A stretch of 40,220 bases of DNA from Halobacteriovoraceae bacterium (GCA_018646195.1 JABGVH010000022.1:1-40220); one strand, 5' to 3'; counted from the first letter of the stretch, positions 8,022 to 17,986 are shown. Notes: a model not told the origin generated them from the letters alone. Numbers and translations are program-made.

Positions 8022-8996
8022 CTAATGAGTTAGAGGTTTTTTCCGGGCAGAAAGACTGAAGCGATAAGGCGCCGGGTGACCTTCTATTGTAAGTTCTGGA
8101 TTTTCTGGATTAAGAAAGTTTTCTAAAGATTGGTGTGGGGGAGGGCAATAGTCGGTTAAGCGCTGTTCTTCAGTGGTTAATTTAGTAGAGGAAATTACTT
8201 GGACATCAGTGAAGCGCGCCTTATGCAGCCAGTTTTTCATGCAATTAAGGGTCGGAATAAACCAAACATTCTTCATCTTGGCGTAGCGGTCTTCAGGGAA
8301 GAGAGCGGTCGAACTTTCGCCGGGAATACCTATGCTTTCGAGAATGACCTGTCCACCTGGGACCAGTGCTTTTCGAATGTCCAATAGCTGCTGAATAGGA
8401 TGACGGTGATGATAAATAATTCCCATCGAAAAGATGACATCAAAGAAATTTTCGAAATGAGGAATCTCTTCTACTCCCCATAGCTCAAATTTCATTGCCG
8501 GATTGGCCATGAATTTTTGAAGGGTTTCAAATTGCGCTTTACAATGATTAACCGGATCAATGCCTAGAATCAATTCAGGTTTCTGTGGCAGGCAGCGGGC
8601 CATAAAGTAGCCGTTATTGCATCCGATATCGAGAATTTTTTTACCTTCAAGATTTCCAAGAAAAGGAGCTATCCTATCCCATTTTAAATCCGATCTCCAT
8701 TCTGCGTCTAAGGAATGACCAAAGAATTCGAAGGGCCCTTTTCTCCAGGGAATTAACTTTTTTAAATGAACCTGAAGTTGCTCCATTTTTTCCGCTGTCA
8801 ATTGATCAGCATCACCAATTTTAACCACTCCATCTTCTATTTTCCAGTCGCTGGGGGCAAAATTAGAAAGGTTTGAAAAGGCCTCTCTTAAGTGATCTTG
8901 CCCTTTACGCTCAATCCATTTCGCCCTCTCCTCGGTCAGTTTAGACAAGGCGGGGAGATCGCATTTTTTCGAATAAGGTGAAAGGTAATCGAGCAC
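8022..8996 (-). CDS. cmoB: tRNA U34 carboxymethyltransferase CmoB
   Basis: CmoB uses carboxy-S-adenosyl-methionine to turn 5-hydroxyuridine at tRNA position 34 into 5-oxyacetyluridine (cmo5U), which widens wobble decoding. The 324-residue length matches E. coli CmoB (323). Visible signatures are FFGHSLDAEWRSDLKWDR, the SAM-binding motif ILDIGCNNGYFMAR, and GIIYHHRHPIQQL. The GTG start at 8996 shares one base with the stop of cmoA (TAGTG), so the two are translationally coupled. The pairing with cmoA upstream makes the assignment secure. Confidence 0.96.
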   Translation of the reverse strand: MLDYLSPYSKKCDLPALSKLTEERAKWIERKGQDHLREAFSNLSNFAPSDWKIEDGVVKIGDADQLTAEKMEQLQVHLKKLIPWRKGPFEFFGHSLDAEWRSDLKWDRIAPFLGNLEGKKILDIGCNNGYFMARCLPQKPELILGIDPVNHCKAQFETLQKFMANPAMKFELWGVEEIPHFENFFDVIFSMGIIYHHRHPIQQLLDIRKALVPGGQVILESIGIPGESSTALFPEDRYAKMKNVWFIPTLNCMKNWLHKARFTDVQVISSTKLTTEEQRLTDYCPPPHQSLENFLNPENPELTIEGHPAPYRFSLSARKKPLTH

Positions 8997-9724
8997 TACT
9001 TAATTCCTAAGTAGCAGGCGAAGTTATACCAACGAAAAACCATTTCAGATTTCTCAAAGCCAGCGCTTTTGAGGTTGGTAATTTGTTCTTTAGGGGTGAG
9101 AGGAACTAAGACATTCTCAAGTGCCTCTCTCTTTTGAGAAATTTCAAGTTCCGAATAACCATTACGCCGCTTAAAATCGTAGTAGAGCTCTGTTACTAGC
9201 TCGTGAATGGAAGATTCAGTGCAATTGATTTTTTCCGAAAGTATAAACATAGCGCCTGGACGCAGACCATCGTATACCTTCTTGAGAAGTGCCTGGCGTT
9301 TCTCTGTCGGAATGAATTGCATGGTGTAATTCATCAAGACAACTTCGGCATCGTGAATAGAGACGTCTTCTATATTTTGGCAATGCAAGCGGACTTGGTC
9401 GACCTTATGTTCTTTTAATTTTTCTTCGCATTTATCGAGCATCGCCCTGGAATTATCGACACCAATAAATTGAGGGGTAATGCCTTTCTTTTCGAGGTGC
9501 TTTGCAATAATCGAAATGGTGCTTCCTGTTGAACATCCTAAGTCATAAATGGGACCCTGGTTTTTGAAGACTCTGTCCAGTAGGTCGAGAATGATGCGGT
9601 GGATTTCATTGTAAAAAGGAACACTGCGAGAGACCATATCATCAAAGACTGCCGCTACCTCGTCATCGAATTGAAAGCCCGTGATGGCGTCTCTTTTATC
9701 TGAAAATACTGTGTCTCTTTTCAT
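8996..9724 (-). CDS. cmoA: Carboxy-S-adenosyl-L-methionine synthase CmoA
   Basis: CmoA makes carboxy-SAM from SAM and prephenate, the donor used by CmoB. The 242-residue protein has a Rossmann methyltransferase fold with YDLGCSTGSTI (SAM loop), GVDNSRAML, and the family segment near the N-terminus FDDEVAAVFDDMVSRSVP. The stretch VLMNYTMQFIP is characteristic. The ATG at 9724 starts the cmoAB unit; no strong Shine-Dalgarno sequence is visible. Its promoter must lie in the 178-bp divergent region shared with the winged-helix gene. Confidence 0.95.
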   Translation of the reverse strand: MKRDTVFSDKRDAITGFQFDDEVAAVFDDMVSRSVPFYNEIHRIILDLLDRVFKNQGPIYDLGCSTGSTISIIAKHLEKKGITPQFIGVDNSRAMLDKCEEKLKEHKVDQVRLHCQNIEDVSIHDAEVVLMNYTMQFIPTEKRQALLKKVYDGLRPGAMFILSEKINCTESSIHELVTELYYDFKRRNGYSELEISQKREALENVLVPLTPKEQITNLKSAGFEKSEMVFRWYNFACYLGIK

Positions 9725-9790
9725 TCAGGGAATTTAACGGGGGCAGGGGCAATTGTCCATAAGATAATGCACTGTAGTAAGAAGTGTCGT

Positions 9791-9806
9791 AAGGTGTTAA
9801 AACCTT
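9791..9806. promoter_or_regulatory. Imperfect dyad between cmoA and the winged-helix gene
   Basis: AAGGTGTTAAAACCTT is a near-palindrome (AAGGT and ACCTT arms perfect, TTAA centre) in the 178-bp divergent intergenic region. It could be an operator acting on either gene. An A-rich tract follows on the plus strand, so it is not a plus-strand terminator. I see no confident -35/-10 pair in the rest of the interval. Confidence 0.3.
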
Positions 9807-9902
9807 AGAAAAAAATAAGTTTATTTTACTTTCTTTATCAAGATGATTTATTTAATATGAAGGCAATCAAAAGCTAACCTCTTAATTTTTAAGGACGAAA
9901 GA

Positions 9903-10184
9903 ATGAAGCATAACACTGTTGTTGTAGATGGAAAATCGGTTGAAAACCTCACTGCCAAGCAGAGAAAACTACTCAATCTCTTTTTAGAAAACCTTGAGAG
10001 AACAGTTAATCGCGGACAAATCCTTGAAAAAATTTGGGGAGGAGACTCAGTCAACCCTAAAACCGTTGATGTTCATCTCTATAATCTCCGTCGCAAGCTT
10101 CACCCTTACGGATATATTATTCGCTCTGAAGGTGGAGGCTTTTGGTCACTTCTTTCGGATAGAATTTCCGACCTTAGCAATTAG
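9903..10184 (+). CDS. Stand-alone OmpR/PhoB-type winged-helix DNA-binding protein
   Basis: The 93-residue protein is essentially one Trans_reg_C domain: LTAKQRKLLNLFLEN (first helix), RGQILEKIWGG, the recognition helix NPKTVDVHLYNLRRKL and the wing IIRSEGGGFW. There is no receiver domain, so it cannot be phosphorylated like a normal response regulator. It may bind DNA constitutively or respond through another partner. The ATG at 9903 follows AAGGACGA. It lies 91 bp upstream of aconitase on the same strand, and a perfect palindrome sits between them, so it may regulate acnA or itself. Proteins of this group usually bind direct repeats, so that link is only inferred. Confidence 0.85.
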   Translation: MKHNTVVVDGKSVENLTAKQRKLLNLFLENLERTVNRGQILEKIWGGDSVNPKTVDVHLYNLRRKLHPYGYIIRSEGGGFWSLLSDRISDLSN

Positions 10185-10200
10185 GTAGACCCTCTCCACC

Positions 10201-10234
10201 AAGTCATGACTTCTTTCGGATTAGCGCTTATAAT
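10201..10234 (+). promoter_or_regulatory. Aconitase promoter with palindromic operator
   Basis: A consensus -10 box TATAAT lies at 10229-10234, giving a leader of about 35 nt before the ATG at 10276. The expected -35 position (10206-10211) is occupied by the second half of AAGTCATGACTT (10201-10212), a perfect 12-bp palindrome with no good TTGACA match. That layout suggests a regulated promoter whose -35 contact is controlled by a protein bound to the palindrome. Confidence 0.5.
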
Positions 10235-10275
10235 CCCTTTAACTTTCTAAACAACACCCAAATACAGAGGTTCCT

Positions 10276-12945
10276 ATGAGTAATGTCAAAAGTACTTTAA
10301 AAGTCGGCAATAAAAACTACGCTTATTTTAGTTTGGCCAAGGCGAAAGAAGGAGGATTGAGTAAAATTGATCAACTCCCCCGCAGCTTAAAAGTATTACT
10401 AGAAAATTTACTCCGGCATGAAAACGGAACCACCGTAACTCGCGACGATATAGTTGGCATCAATGACTGGGTAGATACTAAGAGTTCAACTCAAGAGATT
10501 GCTTATCACCCGGCAAGGGTAGTGATGCAAGACTTTACCGGAGTTCCCGCAGTGGTTGATTTGGCCGCTATGAGGGAAGCAATGAAAACACTTGGGGGAG
10601 ATCCTAAGAAAATTAATCCACTTACCCCCGTTGACCTAGTTATTGATCACTCGGTACAAGTCGAGCACTTTGGTGATGCCGATGCTTTTGAAAAAAACGT
10701 TGAGGTTGAGTACCAACGCAATATGGAACGTTATAAGTTTTTAAAATGGGGCCAACAGGCCTTCGAAAACTTTCGTGTGGTTCCTCCAGGTACGGGAATA
10801 ATTCATCAAGTGAATCTCGAGTACTTGGCCAAAGTTACTTGGACCAAGGAAGTGGATGGCGAGACAGTTGCCTATCCCGATACTTGTGTTGGAACAGATT
10901 CCCACACTACCATGATCAACGGACTCTCTGTTCTTGGTTGGGGAGTGGGAGGCATTGAAGCCGAAGCCGCAATGCTTGGCCAACCTGTCACCATGCTTAT
11001 TCCTGAAGTAGTAGGATTTAAATTAAAAGGAAAATTAAACGAGGGCATAACAGCGACTGACCTAGTCCTCAATGTGGTCGAGTCACTTCGTGCTCATGGA
11101 GTGGTTGGAAAATTTGTTGAATTTTTTGGACCGGGAATGAGTGAGCTCTCCCTAGCGGATAGGGCAACCTTGGCCAATATGGCGCCAGAGTATGGTGCTA
11201 CTTGTGGCTTCTTTCCAATAGACGAAAAAACTATCGAATACCTTAAGTTTTCTGGAAGAGAGCAAGAAAGTGTCGATCTGGTTGAAGCCTATGCCAAAGA
11301 GCAGGGACTTTGGGCAAATGCCACGGATGCCGATCCTGTTTTTAGCTCGGTTGTTGAGCTCGATATGAATACCGTGCTTCCTTGTATTTCTGGGCCTAAA
11401 CGCCCACAAGATAAGATCCAGCTAAAAGACGCCTCGGGCGCCTTTGAAAAAATGACTGGGGAAGTTTTTAAATATCCTGCCGACGCGCTTTCTAAAAGCT
11501 ATGATGTCGAGGGCGCTGATTACAAATTCAAAAATGGCAACGTGGTGGTGGCGGCGATTACCTCTTGTACAAATACCTCAAACCCAGCGGTCTTAATGGC
11601 AGCTGGACTAGTCGCCCAAAAGGCCAATAAGCTGGGGATGAAAGTTAAGCCCTGGGTGAAAACCTCCTTGGCGCCTGGCTCAAAAGTGGTCACCGACTAT
11701 TTAGTAGAGTCTGGATTGCAAGAGCACTTAGATGCCCTAGGCTTTAATTTAGTGGGCTATGGTTGTACAACTTGTATTGGAAATACAGGTCCTCTTCCGG
11801 CACCTGTTTCAAAATGTATTAATGATAATGACCTTTTGGCCTGCTCGGTTCTCTCGGGCAATCGAAATTTTGAAGGTCGTATATCTCCCGACGTAAAGGC
11901 CAATTTCTTGGCCTCTCCTCCCTTAGTGGTGGCCTATGCGCTAGCCGGTAACCTCAATGTTAATATTACTACTGATGCTCTTGGGCAAGATCGGGATGGA
12001 AATGATGTTTTCTTAAAAGACCTATGGCCTTCAAATAGCGAAGTTCAAGAAACTGTAAATAAGAACCTTTCTCGCGAAATGTTTATCAAGCGCTACGCTA
12101 ATGTATTTGAAGGGGATAGCCGCTGGAGAGAAGTCAGTGCTCCCACTGGTGAAATGTTTGATTGGGACCCCAGTTCAACTTATATAAGGAATCCTACTTT
12201 CTTTGAAAATATTAAAGGCGGAGTGGCAACTGGATTTGAAGTCAAAAATGCTTCTGTCCTGGCACTCTTAGGGGATTCGGTTACAACTGACCATATCTCT
12301 CCTGCCGGTTCGATCGCAAAGGGCTCTCCCGCTGCAGCTTACCTAGAGCAAAATGGTGTCGATTCTAAAGATTGGAATTCCTATGGATCCCGTAGGGGAA
12401 ATCACGAAGTCATGATGCGTGGAACTTTCGCCAATATTCGAATTAAGAACTTAATGGTCCCTGGAGTCGAAGGTGGTTATACCAAACATATTCCTTCTGG
12501 CGAACAGATGAGCATGTACGATGGTGCCATGAAATATCTTAGCGAAGGCTCTGAGCTGGTAGTATTTGGCGCCAAAGAATATGGAACAGGATCATCGAGA
12601 GATTGGGCGGCTAAAGGAACTCTCTTACAGGGAGTGAAGGCCGTGATCGTTGAGTCCTTTGAAAGAATTCACCGCTCTAATTTAATTGGGATGGGTGTTA
12701 TGCCACTTCAATTTGAAGGTGGAGATTCCTGGAGCGGACTTGGATTAGATGGCAGCGAAAAGGTCGCCTTGAGTCCAGTTGGAGAAATGAAACCTGGAAT
12801 GCAATTTGATTTAGAGATTACCAAAGCAGATGGCTCTAAGAAAAACTTAAAAGTCGTTTCGCGAGTAGATACAGTCGATGAGTTAAATTACTTTTTAAAT
12901 GGTGGAATTCTTCAGTACGTCTTAAGGCGCTTGAAGGATTCCTAA
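10276..12945 (+). CDS. acnA: Aconitate hydratase (AcnA/IRP type)
   Basis: Aconitase interconverts citrate and isocitrate in the TCA cycle. The 889 residues match the AcnA/IRP1 family length. The 4Fe-4S ligands are C431 (SCTNTSN) and C497/C500 ([14 protein letters not shown]). Other signatures are [13 protein letters not shown], the [15 protein letters not shown] linker to the swivel domain, and [14 protein letters not shown] with the catalytic serine region. The start ATG follows GAGGT. The 3' end overlaps the convergent PiT gene by 4 nt. AcnA-type aconitases can also bind RNA when the cluster is lost, but nothing here tests that. Confidence 0.98.
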   Translation: MSNVKSTLKVGNKNYAYFSLAKAKEGGLSKIDQLPRSLKVLLENLLRHENGTTVTRDDIVGINDWVDTKSSTQEIAYHPARVVMQDFTGVPAVVDLAAMREAMKTLGGDPKKINPLTPVDLVIDHSVQVEHFGDADAFEKNVEVEYQRNMERYKFLKWGQQAFENFRVVPPGTGIIHQVNLEYLAKVTWTKEVDGETVAYPDTCVGTDSHTTMINGLSVLGWGVGGIEAEAAMLGQPVTMLIPEVVGFKLKGKLNEGITATDLVLNVVESLRAHGVVGKFVEFFGPGMSELSLADRATLANMAPEYGATCGFFPIDEKTIEYLKFSGREQESVDLVEAYAKEQGLWANATDADPVFSSVVELDMNTVLPCISGPKRPQDKIQLKDASGAFEKMTGEVFKYPADALSKSYDVEGADYKFKNGNVVVAAITSCTNTSNPAVLMAAGLVAQKANKLGMKVKPWVKTSLAPGSKVVTDYLVESGLQEHLDALGFNLVGYGCTTCIGNTGPLPAPVSKCINDNDLLACSVLSGNRNFEGRISPDVKANFLASPPLVVAYALAGNLNVNITTDALGQDRDGNDVFLKDLWPSNSEVQETVNKNLSREMFIKRYANVFEGDSRWREVSAPTGEMFDWDPSSTYIRNPTFFENIKGGVATGFEVKNASVLALLGDSVTTDHISPAGSIAKGSPAAAYLEQNGVDSKDWNSYGSRRGNHEVMMRGTFANIRIKNLMVPGVEGGYTKHIPSGEQMSMYDGAMKYLSEGSELVVFGAKEYGTGSSRDWAAKGTLLQGVKAVIVESFERIHRSNLIGMGVMPLQFEGGDSWSGLGLDGSEKVALSPVGEMKPGMQFDLEITKADGSKKNLKVVSRVDTVDELNYFLNGGILQYVLRRLKDS

Positions 12946-14075
12946 AGAACTAGTTCGAGAGCGTACATCGCCAATAGTCCAAGTATAAAACCAAGAGGAA
13001 GTGTGGTCATCCAGGCCAGCAGTATTTTCTTAATGGTTTGCCACTTGGCCTGTTTGGTGACGGCTCCAATCCCAAAAATACTTCCGCATGAAACATGGGT
13101 CGTCGAGACAGGGACTCCCCATTTCGAGGCAAAGAAAACCATAAACCCGGTTATCAAATTGGCAGAGAAGGCCTGACCGGGATTCATTTCTGTTATTTCT
13201 TCTCCCATAGTCTTGGCAATTTTTTTGGATTGAATCAGGCCACCAACTAAGATGAAAACCCCGACCAGTAAAATACTGACTTCTTTCCCCAGCGCAGGTC
13301 CGATCAAGAGAAGAGCTGCTATTTTGGGGGTGTCATTAAGGCCTCGGGAAAAACAAACAAGTCCAGCGCTTAAGTAATGGAGGACATCTAAAATTTTCTT
13401 GGCCGAAATTGAAAAAATACTTCCACTATAGGTCGAAAGGGTCGAGACCCTTCTCTCAAGCGCGGGAACTGGCAAAGAAAGTTCTAGTGAGGCAATCTTT
13501 AGGGCGTCACCGTGTGAGAGCGAATTGAGAGGCAACCTAGCGATCACTTTTTTATCGAGGTAAATTAAGGTCTCGGGTTCAATATCTAAGCTGGCCCGCA
13601 GCTTCTTTAAAAGTGGGTAGAGCAACGCCGCTAGTACTAACGAAAAGAGTGGCCCTGCAATTAGCGGTAGAAAGAACTTACTACTAAGACCTGTCCAATT
13701 TATTCCACCACTGGAAGCGGCAAAACCGGCTCCGGCGAGCGCGCCAACAAGAGCGTGAGTAGTTGAAACTGGTAATCCAAATAAAGTCGCCAGAATGACA
13801 GTAACCCCGGCCCCAAGCCCTACCGCAATAGGAAAACTCTCTAGTGACATCACAAACTCTGGAACCAGCCCTACCCCTTTAAAGACAATTAAGAGTTCCG
13901 AGGCCAGGTAAAGTGCTAGCAGTGAACCAAGTGTAGAGGTAATGCTTGTCCAGATAAGCGCCTGTTTAAAGTTGGCGGTTTTGCTGCCGTAAAGGGTGGC
14001 AACGCCCTTGAAATTATCATTGCTACCATTGGCATAGGCCAAGAATAAGGTCATTAATAAGACTGCCCAAAACAT
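12942..14075 (-). CDS. PiT-family inorganic phosphate permease
   Basis: The 377-residue protein is highly hydrophobic, with about ten membrane helices. It carries the two inverted-repeat signatures of PiT transporters: [18 protein letters not shown] near residue 16 and [14 protein letters not shown] in the second half, each followed later by [11 protein letters not shown] or [10 protein letters not shown]. It should import phosphate with a cation, a low-affinity route into the cytoplasm. The first signature has GSND where most members have GAND. The ATG at 14075 has AGGAG before it. It lies 51 nt after the CxxCxxCC gene on the same strand and may share its transcript. Confidence 0.93.
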   Translation of the reverse strand: MFWAVLLMTLFLAYANGSNDNFKGVATLYGSKTANFKQALIWTSITSTLGSLLALYLASELLIVFKGVGLVPEFVMSLESFPIAVGLGAGVTVILATLFGLPVSTTHALVGALAGAGFAASSGGINWTGLSSKFFLPLIAGPLFSLVLAALLYPLLKKLRASLDIEPETLIYLDKKVIARLPLNSLSHGDALKIASLELSLPVPALERRVSTLSTYSGSIFSISAKKILDVLHYLSAGLVCFSRGLNDTPKIAALLLIGPALGKEVSILLVGVFILVGGLIQSKKIAKTMGEEITEMNPGQAFSANLITGFMVFFASKWGVPVSTTHVSCGSIFGIGAVTKQAKWQTIKKILLAWMTTLPLGFILGLLAMYALELVL

Positions 14076-14126
14076 GCCCGGAGCTCCTTTGATGGTTTAG
14101 GATAAGTGCATTTAATGGAAAGACTG

Positions 14127-14678
14127 TTACACTTCTTTATCGAGGGCGAGTAGGGCATTTGGAATAGCTTTTTTCTGCCAGTCTAGAGCATAGCGCTCTA
14201 TTAGCGCCTGATTGGCCAGGGCTTCACTCTCAGCATAGCGCTTGTCTCTGGCCAATAAAAGCTCTTGATCGGCACCGCAATTCTCACCATCACTTATATT
14301 TTTTGCCTGCGGGTTGAAGCCTAGGCAGCCGTATGGTTTTGAATTTGGCTCAATAGAACAACCCTTCGGTCCGGGAGTAAAGAAGGGGCAAGTATAGGTC
14401 CTGCGAAAGTTATGGCCGCCACCAGTGTCGAGGTCGTAGTCTAATCGAAACTCGGTGACACATTCCTGTAATTGGTGGCGAAGTTCTTCTGTCCAGCGCT
14501 TTTTACTCTTAAGAAAATCGAGAAGGTCGAGGGTCTCAAGAGGGGTCATTTGCATGGAGTTAGAGCGAAAAGTACAGCAAGGGCCAGAGCATCCCAGGCA
14601 ATGGATTTCTCCGGCTTTCTTATTGTCCATATCTCTTGTCAGCAGCTCTCTTCTCTCGACCGCGTTTGGCGCCTTCAC
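14127..14678 (-). CDS. YkgJ-like cysteine-cluster (CxxCxxCC) protein
   Basis: The 183-residue protein has CLGCSGPCC near the N-terminus and further cysteines in CPFFTPGPKGC and YGCLGF. This is the arrangement of the UPF0153/YkgJ cysteine-cluster family, thought to bind zinc or iron-sulfur; its function is not established. The GTG at 14678 overlaps the tricorn stop as GTGA, so translation is probably coupled. An internal ATG (at 14630, M17) is possible but has a poor ribosome-binding site. It has no signal peptide or membrane segment. Context gives no clear role. Confidence 0.8.
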   Translation of the reverse strand: MKAPNAVERRELLTRDMDNKKAGEIHCLGCSGPCCTFRSNSMQMTPLETLDLLDFLKSKKRWTEELRHQLQECVTEFRLDYDLDTGGGHNFRRTYTCPFFTPGPKGCSIEPNSKPYGCLGFNPQAKNISDGENCGADQELLLARDKRYAESEALANQALIERYALDWQKKAIPNALLALDKEV

Positions 14679-17600
14679 CTTTTAGGTAAGCGCATTGGTC
14701 TAAGGTCAGGTTTCTTCTCAAGGTTTGGTATTCTTGGAGGATTCTTTTTGAGGTCTTTAAGTCCCTCTTCAATTCCCCGGTCTAATTGAGGATCAATTCC
14801 TTTCTTATAATCTTGAGGCGTAAACTCGACTTCAATATCCGGGTCGGTTCCGTAATTTTCGACGGCGTAACCAACATCGTTAAACCAAAAGGAGAACTCC
14901 GCTTGTGAGACATAGGTCCCGTCAACCAGCTCTTGTCTTGGCCAAATTCCGACAACTCCACCCCAGGTGCGCTTGCCGATAAGTTTTCCGAGCTTCATTA
15001 ATTTAAAGGTGTGACTGAAGATATCCCCATCACTGCCTGCCTGTTCGTTGGTGATGGCAATTAAGGGACCTTTTACTGCGTAAGTGGGGTAGGTCTCAGT
15101 TCCAAAGTAGCGAGTTTGATCATAACCTTGGATTTTCTGGGCGAGAGTTTTTAAAATATGCTGGCTACAAGAGCCGCCTCCATTATAGCGAACGTCAATT
15201 ATTAAGCCGTCTTTATCGAGCTCCATTAGATAGGCCCTGATAAATTCAGAGTAGCCCCAGGTCGACATATTAGGAATATGAAGATAGCCGAGTTTACCGC
15301 CAGATTTTTTATGGACATACTCTCGATTCTTATTGCTCCATTCACGATAGAGCATAAGCTCTTCATTTGGCACAGTTTTGACTACCACATTTTCTTTTTT
15401 CTTTTGGCCTTTTCGCAGAACTTCCAGGTTTACTTTATTACCTGCTTTGGCCTCCAGTGAACGTTCAAAATCTAGCGGATAGTCTAACGAGAGACCATCG
15501 ATTCCAGTAATTAAATCGCCTTCTTTTAGATTCACTGTGGGAGAGTTTAGTGGGGAGTCTTGATCTTTGATCCAGGAGTCGCCACGGAAAACTCTTCCAA
15601 TTTGGCAGGCCTTTTTTTCTTGATTGTAATGCCAATCGGCACCTAAGAAGCCGTTTCTTTGGGGATAGGGGCTCCTGAAATAATCCCCCATAAATTCATA
15701 ACAATGTGAAGTTCCAAGCTCTCCTTGCATTTCCCATAATAGGTCAGACATCTCAGAGCGTGTATGAATTTTTCCAAGTAGAGGTAAGTAGCGAAAATAA
15801 ACATTTTCCCAATCGTGGTTGCTCATCTTCTCGTTCCAGAAATGTTCCCTTTGCAAGATCCAGGCTTCTGAATACATTTGTTCCCATTCTTTTTTAGGAT
15901 CAATTTTTAATGTGATGCGATCGAGGTCGAGATAACCATCTTTTTTATTATAGTCAGGGCCATCTCCAGGTTTATCGTCGGACTTTACAAGCCTCATTCC
16001 ATCGCTGGTTTCGAGCATTATATACTTTAAGTCATTTGATAAGGCCGCCGCAAAAATCTCTTTGTGGAAGACCTTACTTTTCTTATCCTTAAAACTATAT
16101 TTATAAAGGGTTACGCCATTGGAGCCCGACCAGCGGTCGTTGGCGGGGTCTGAGCCCTTGATGGCACTCTTGGTATAAAATAAGCCGTCTTTAGTGGGGT
16201 AGAGATTGAGGTGACCTCCAAGGGTAGAGGGGAAAGGAAAAATACGATTATCAATTCCATCCCAGTCAATTTTAGTGACCTTGCCTTTTTTCGACTTAGA
16301 TGGGCCTTCGTCAGATTCCTCCTCTTCTTCTTTTTTCTCGTCAGGGAAGTCGAGGTACTGTTCAAAAGGGGAGGGGGCATCGCGGTCGAGTACTACGGCA
16401 TAGATGCGAGTCGCAAAGGGAAAGCCTAATTCGTAGTGAGTTTCACTCATATTGGGGTGGAATTCCCGAATACTTAAAAAGTAGAGGTACTTCCCACTAG
16501 GGTCAAAAACCGGAGAGGTGTCATGATTGATGGCAGTTATCAAAAAGCGACTTGATTTGTTCTTAGTATCATAAATTTTTATTCCCGTGTCTCTCGATTT
16601 AGAGGAGAGAAAGGCCAGGTAGCGATTGTCTGGAGACCAGGAAAAACGCTGAGGAAAGATGACGTTATGGGTGATTCTTTCGATTAATTGGCAACTACTT
16701 TTCTTAAGATCGAGTAGCCAGGTCTCATTGCGGTTAGTGGATAACGCCACTAGATTTCCGTCACTGTTGGGGGAGAGCATTAAGATTTTTCCCCAATCTC
16801 TTTTTGGGAAAAGCTCGCGACTTTTACCACTACTGGTATCGATTAAAAGCAGGTGCTCTTCTTTTTCGGCGGTGAGTCCGACAACTAGTAATTTCTGAGG
16901 GCCAAGATAAGTGGGGCATTTATGACGATAGTATTTTTTCCCAATATTTCGGGGAGCGCCACTCCAGGGAGGCATGACAAAGAGCTGACCGCGAGTACCA
17001 ACTAAAACTTCTTTAGCGGCCGGCGCCAGGGCATAATAATCGAGCTCGTCGCAAGCGGTTTCAAAGCGTTCGACTGCTTGTGAAAAGCCACTATTTATTT
17101 CGATCATTATCTTTTGGCAGTGATTCTTTTTAAGCTCGAGCAGGAAAAGGTCTCCCGCCGATTGGAAGACGAGGCGGTCCCCATCTAAGCTAAATTTTCG
17201 AATGTAATATTCCTCATTATCGGTGTGGCGTTTTAAGTTCGCGCCTCGGTGATTGCATGAGTAGATGTTTCCAATTCCTTCATGATCAGAAATAAAGAGC
17301 AATCGTTCTCCCCACCAAACAGGATTTGCGATATTTGTTTTTAGATTTTTGAGAATCTGTTTGAAATTTCCAGTCTGGTTTTGATCTATCCAAAGAGAGC
17401 CAGCGGTTCCTCCACGGTAGCGTTTCCACCTGGCCGGGTCACCAAGATTTCTACCCAAAAAAGTATGAGTAGGTCCTTTTTGGACAGTACTGGCAGGACC
17501 CAAGTTTAAAGGGTTAATCTCTGTACTCTCGACATTAAGGCTGAATAATTCGCGATGGCGGGCGCTAAAAGAACCCTTGGCCGATCCTACTTGCAGTGTT

Positions 17601-17890
17601 TTGCCATTCTCCCAATGAGAAATGGTGAGGTCTCCCCAGAAGCTAAGTCGCTCTGGTAGGCCGCCTTTTACCGGCATGGTATAGACATCCCTCTGCCCGG
17701 CTTCAGAATTTGTAAAGGCCAGTTGCAGTCCATCTGGCGAAACAAGCGCCTTCCCAACTATTCCAATGCTTGTGGTGAGGCGAGTGGACATTCCACCAGA
17801 GACTGGGACAGACCATAGGTCGTCGTCACTTTTAAAAATAAGAGTCTCTCCTGCAAGGCAGGGATTTTGGAAATAACCACGATTTTGCAT
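14675..17890 (-). CDS. Tricorn-type protease (beta-propeller, PDZ, S41)
   Basis: The 1071-residue protein follows tricorn domain order: two TolB/WD40-like propellers (about 1-650), a C1 helical region, a PDZ domain (about 755-840) and an S41 catalytic domain. The catalytic set of archaeal tricorn is intact: Ser-His in LGTSHCYE, the nucleophile Ser953 followed by Asp (GSDGD), and Glu1011 in AVENYG. Tricorn degrades peptides released by larger proteases into short fragments. There is no signal peptide, so it should be cytoplasmic. An acidic and lysine-rich insert (KKEEEEESDEGPSKSKKGK) sits between propeller blades. The ATG at 17890 follows AGGA and a good promoter (TTGAAA-N18-TAGAAT). Confidence 0.93.
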   Translation of the reverse strand: MQNRGYFQNPCLAGETLIFKSDDDLWSVPVSGGMSTRLTTSIGIVGKALVSPDGLQLAFTNSEAGQRDVYTMPVKGGLPERLSFWGDLTISHWENGKTLQVGSAKGSFSARHRELFSLNVESTEINPLNLGPASTVQKGPTHTFLGRNLGDPARWKRYRGGTAGSLWIDQNQTGNFKQILKNLKTNIANPVWWGERLLFISDHEGIGNIYSCNHRGANLKRHTDNEEYYIRKFSLDGDRLVFQSAGDLFLLELKKNHCQKIMIEINSGFSQAVERFETACDELDYYALAPAAKEVLVGTRGQLFVMPPWSGAPRNIGKKYYRHKCPTYLGPQKLLVVGLTAEKEEHLLLIDTSSGKSRELFPKRDWGKILMLSPNSDGNLVALSTNRNETWLLDLKKSSCQLIERITHNVIFPQRFSWSPDNRYLAFLSSKSRDTGIKIYDTKNKSSRFLITAINHDTSPVFDPSGKYLYFLSIREFHPNMSETHYELGFPFATRIYAVVLDRDAPSPFEQYLDFPDEKKEEEEESDEGPSKSKKGKVTKIDWDGIDNRIFPFPSTLGGHLNLYPTKDGLFYTKSAIKGSDPANDRWSGSNGVTLYKYSFKDKKSKVFHKEIFAAALSNDLKYIMLETSDGMRLVKSDDKPGDGPDYNKKDGYLDLDRITLKIDPKKEWEQMYSEAWILQREHFWNEKMSNHDWENVYFRYLPLLGKIHTRSEMSDLLWEMQGELGTSHCYEFMGDYFRSPYPQRNGFLGADWHYNQEKKACQIGRVFRGDSWIKDQDSPLNSPTVNLKEGDLITGIDGLSLDYPLDFERSLEAKAGNKVNLEVLRKGQKKKENVVVKTVPNEELMLYREWSNKNREYVHKKSGGKLGYLHIPNMSTWGYSEFIRAYLMELDKDGLIIDVRYNGGGSCSQHILKTLAQKIQGYDQTRYFGTETYPTYAVKGPLIAITNEQAGSDGDIFSHTFKLMKLGKLIGKRTWGGVVGIWPRQELVDGTYVSQAEFSFWFNDVGYAVENYGTDPDIEVEFTPQDYKKGIDPQLDRGIEEGLKDLKKNPPRIPNLEKKPDLRPMRLPKR

Positions 17891-17920
17891 AATTGGGTCC
17901 TATTGTGAATGAGAGCCCCT

Positions 17921-17950
17921 ATTCTAAGGCTGCGCTAGTGGCCTTTTCAA
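17921..17950 (-). promoter_or_regulatory. Sigma-70 promoter of the tricorn gene
   Basis: On the minus strand TTGAAA (17945-17950) and TAGAAT (17921-17926) are 18 bp apart, five of six matches at each box. Transcription would start near 17914, about 24 nt before the ATG at 17890, with AGGA as ribosome-binding site. Confidence 0.65.
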
Positions 17951-17957
17951 GGGATAA

Positions 17958-17986
17958 TTGACAGGTTTTTCGTCTAGCGTTATATT
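17958..17986 (+). promoter_or_regulatory. Sigma-70 promoter of the desulfurase-thiI operon
   Basis: A perfect TTGACA (17958-17963) and TATATT (17981-17986) are separated by 17 bp. The start would be near 17993, giving a leader of about 21 nt. This is the best-matching housekeeping promoter in the window. It is back-to-back with the tricorn promoter; the two -35 boxes are only 7 bp apart, so polymerases may compete. Confidence 0.8.

Noticed and set aside
9791-9806. Intrinsic terminator for a leftward or rightward transcript
   Set aside because: Both flanking genes are transcribed away from it, and no gene ends here. An operator is the only reasonable role.
14062-14069. GGAGCTCC palindrome before the PiT gene as an operator
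   Set aside because: It contains the AGGAG ribosome-binding site at normal spacing, and an 8-bp palindrome is expected by chance.
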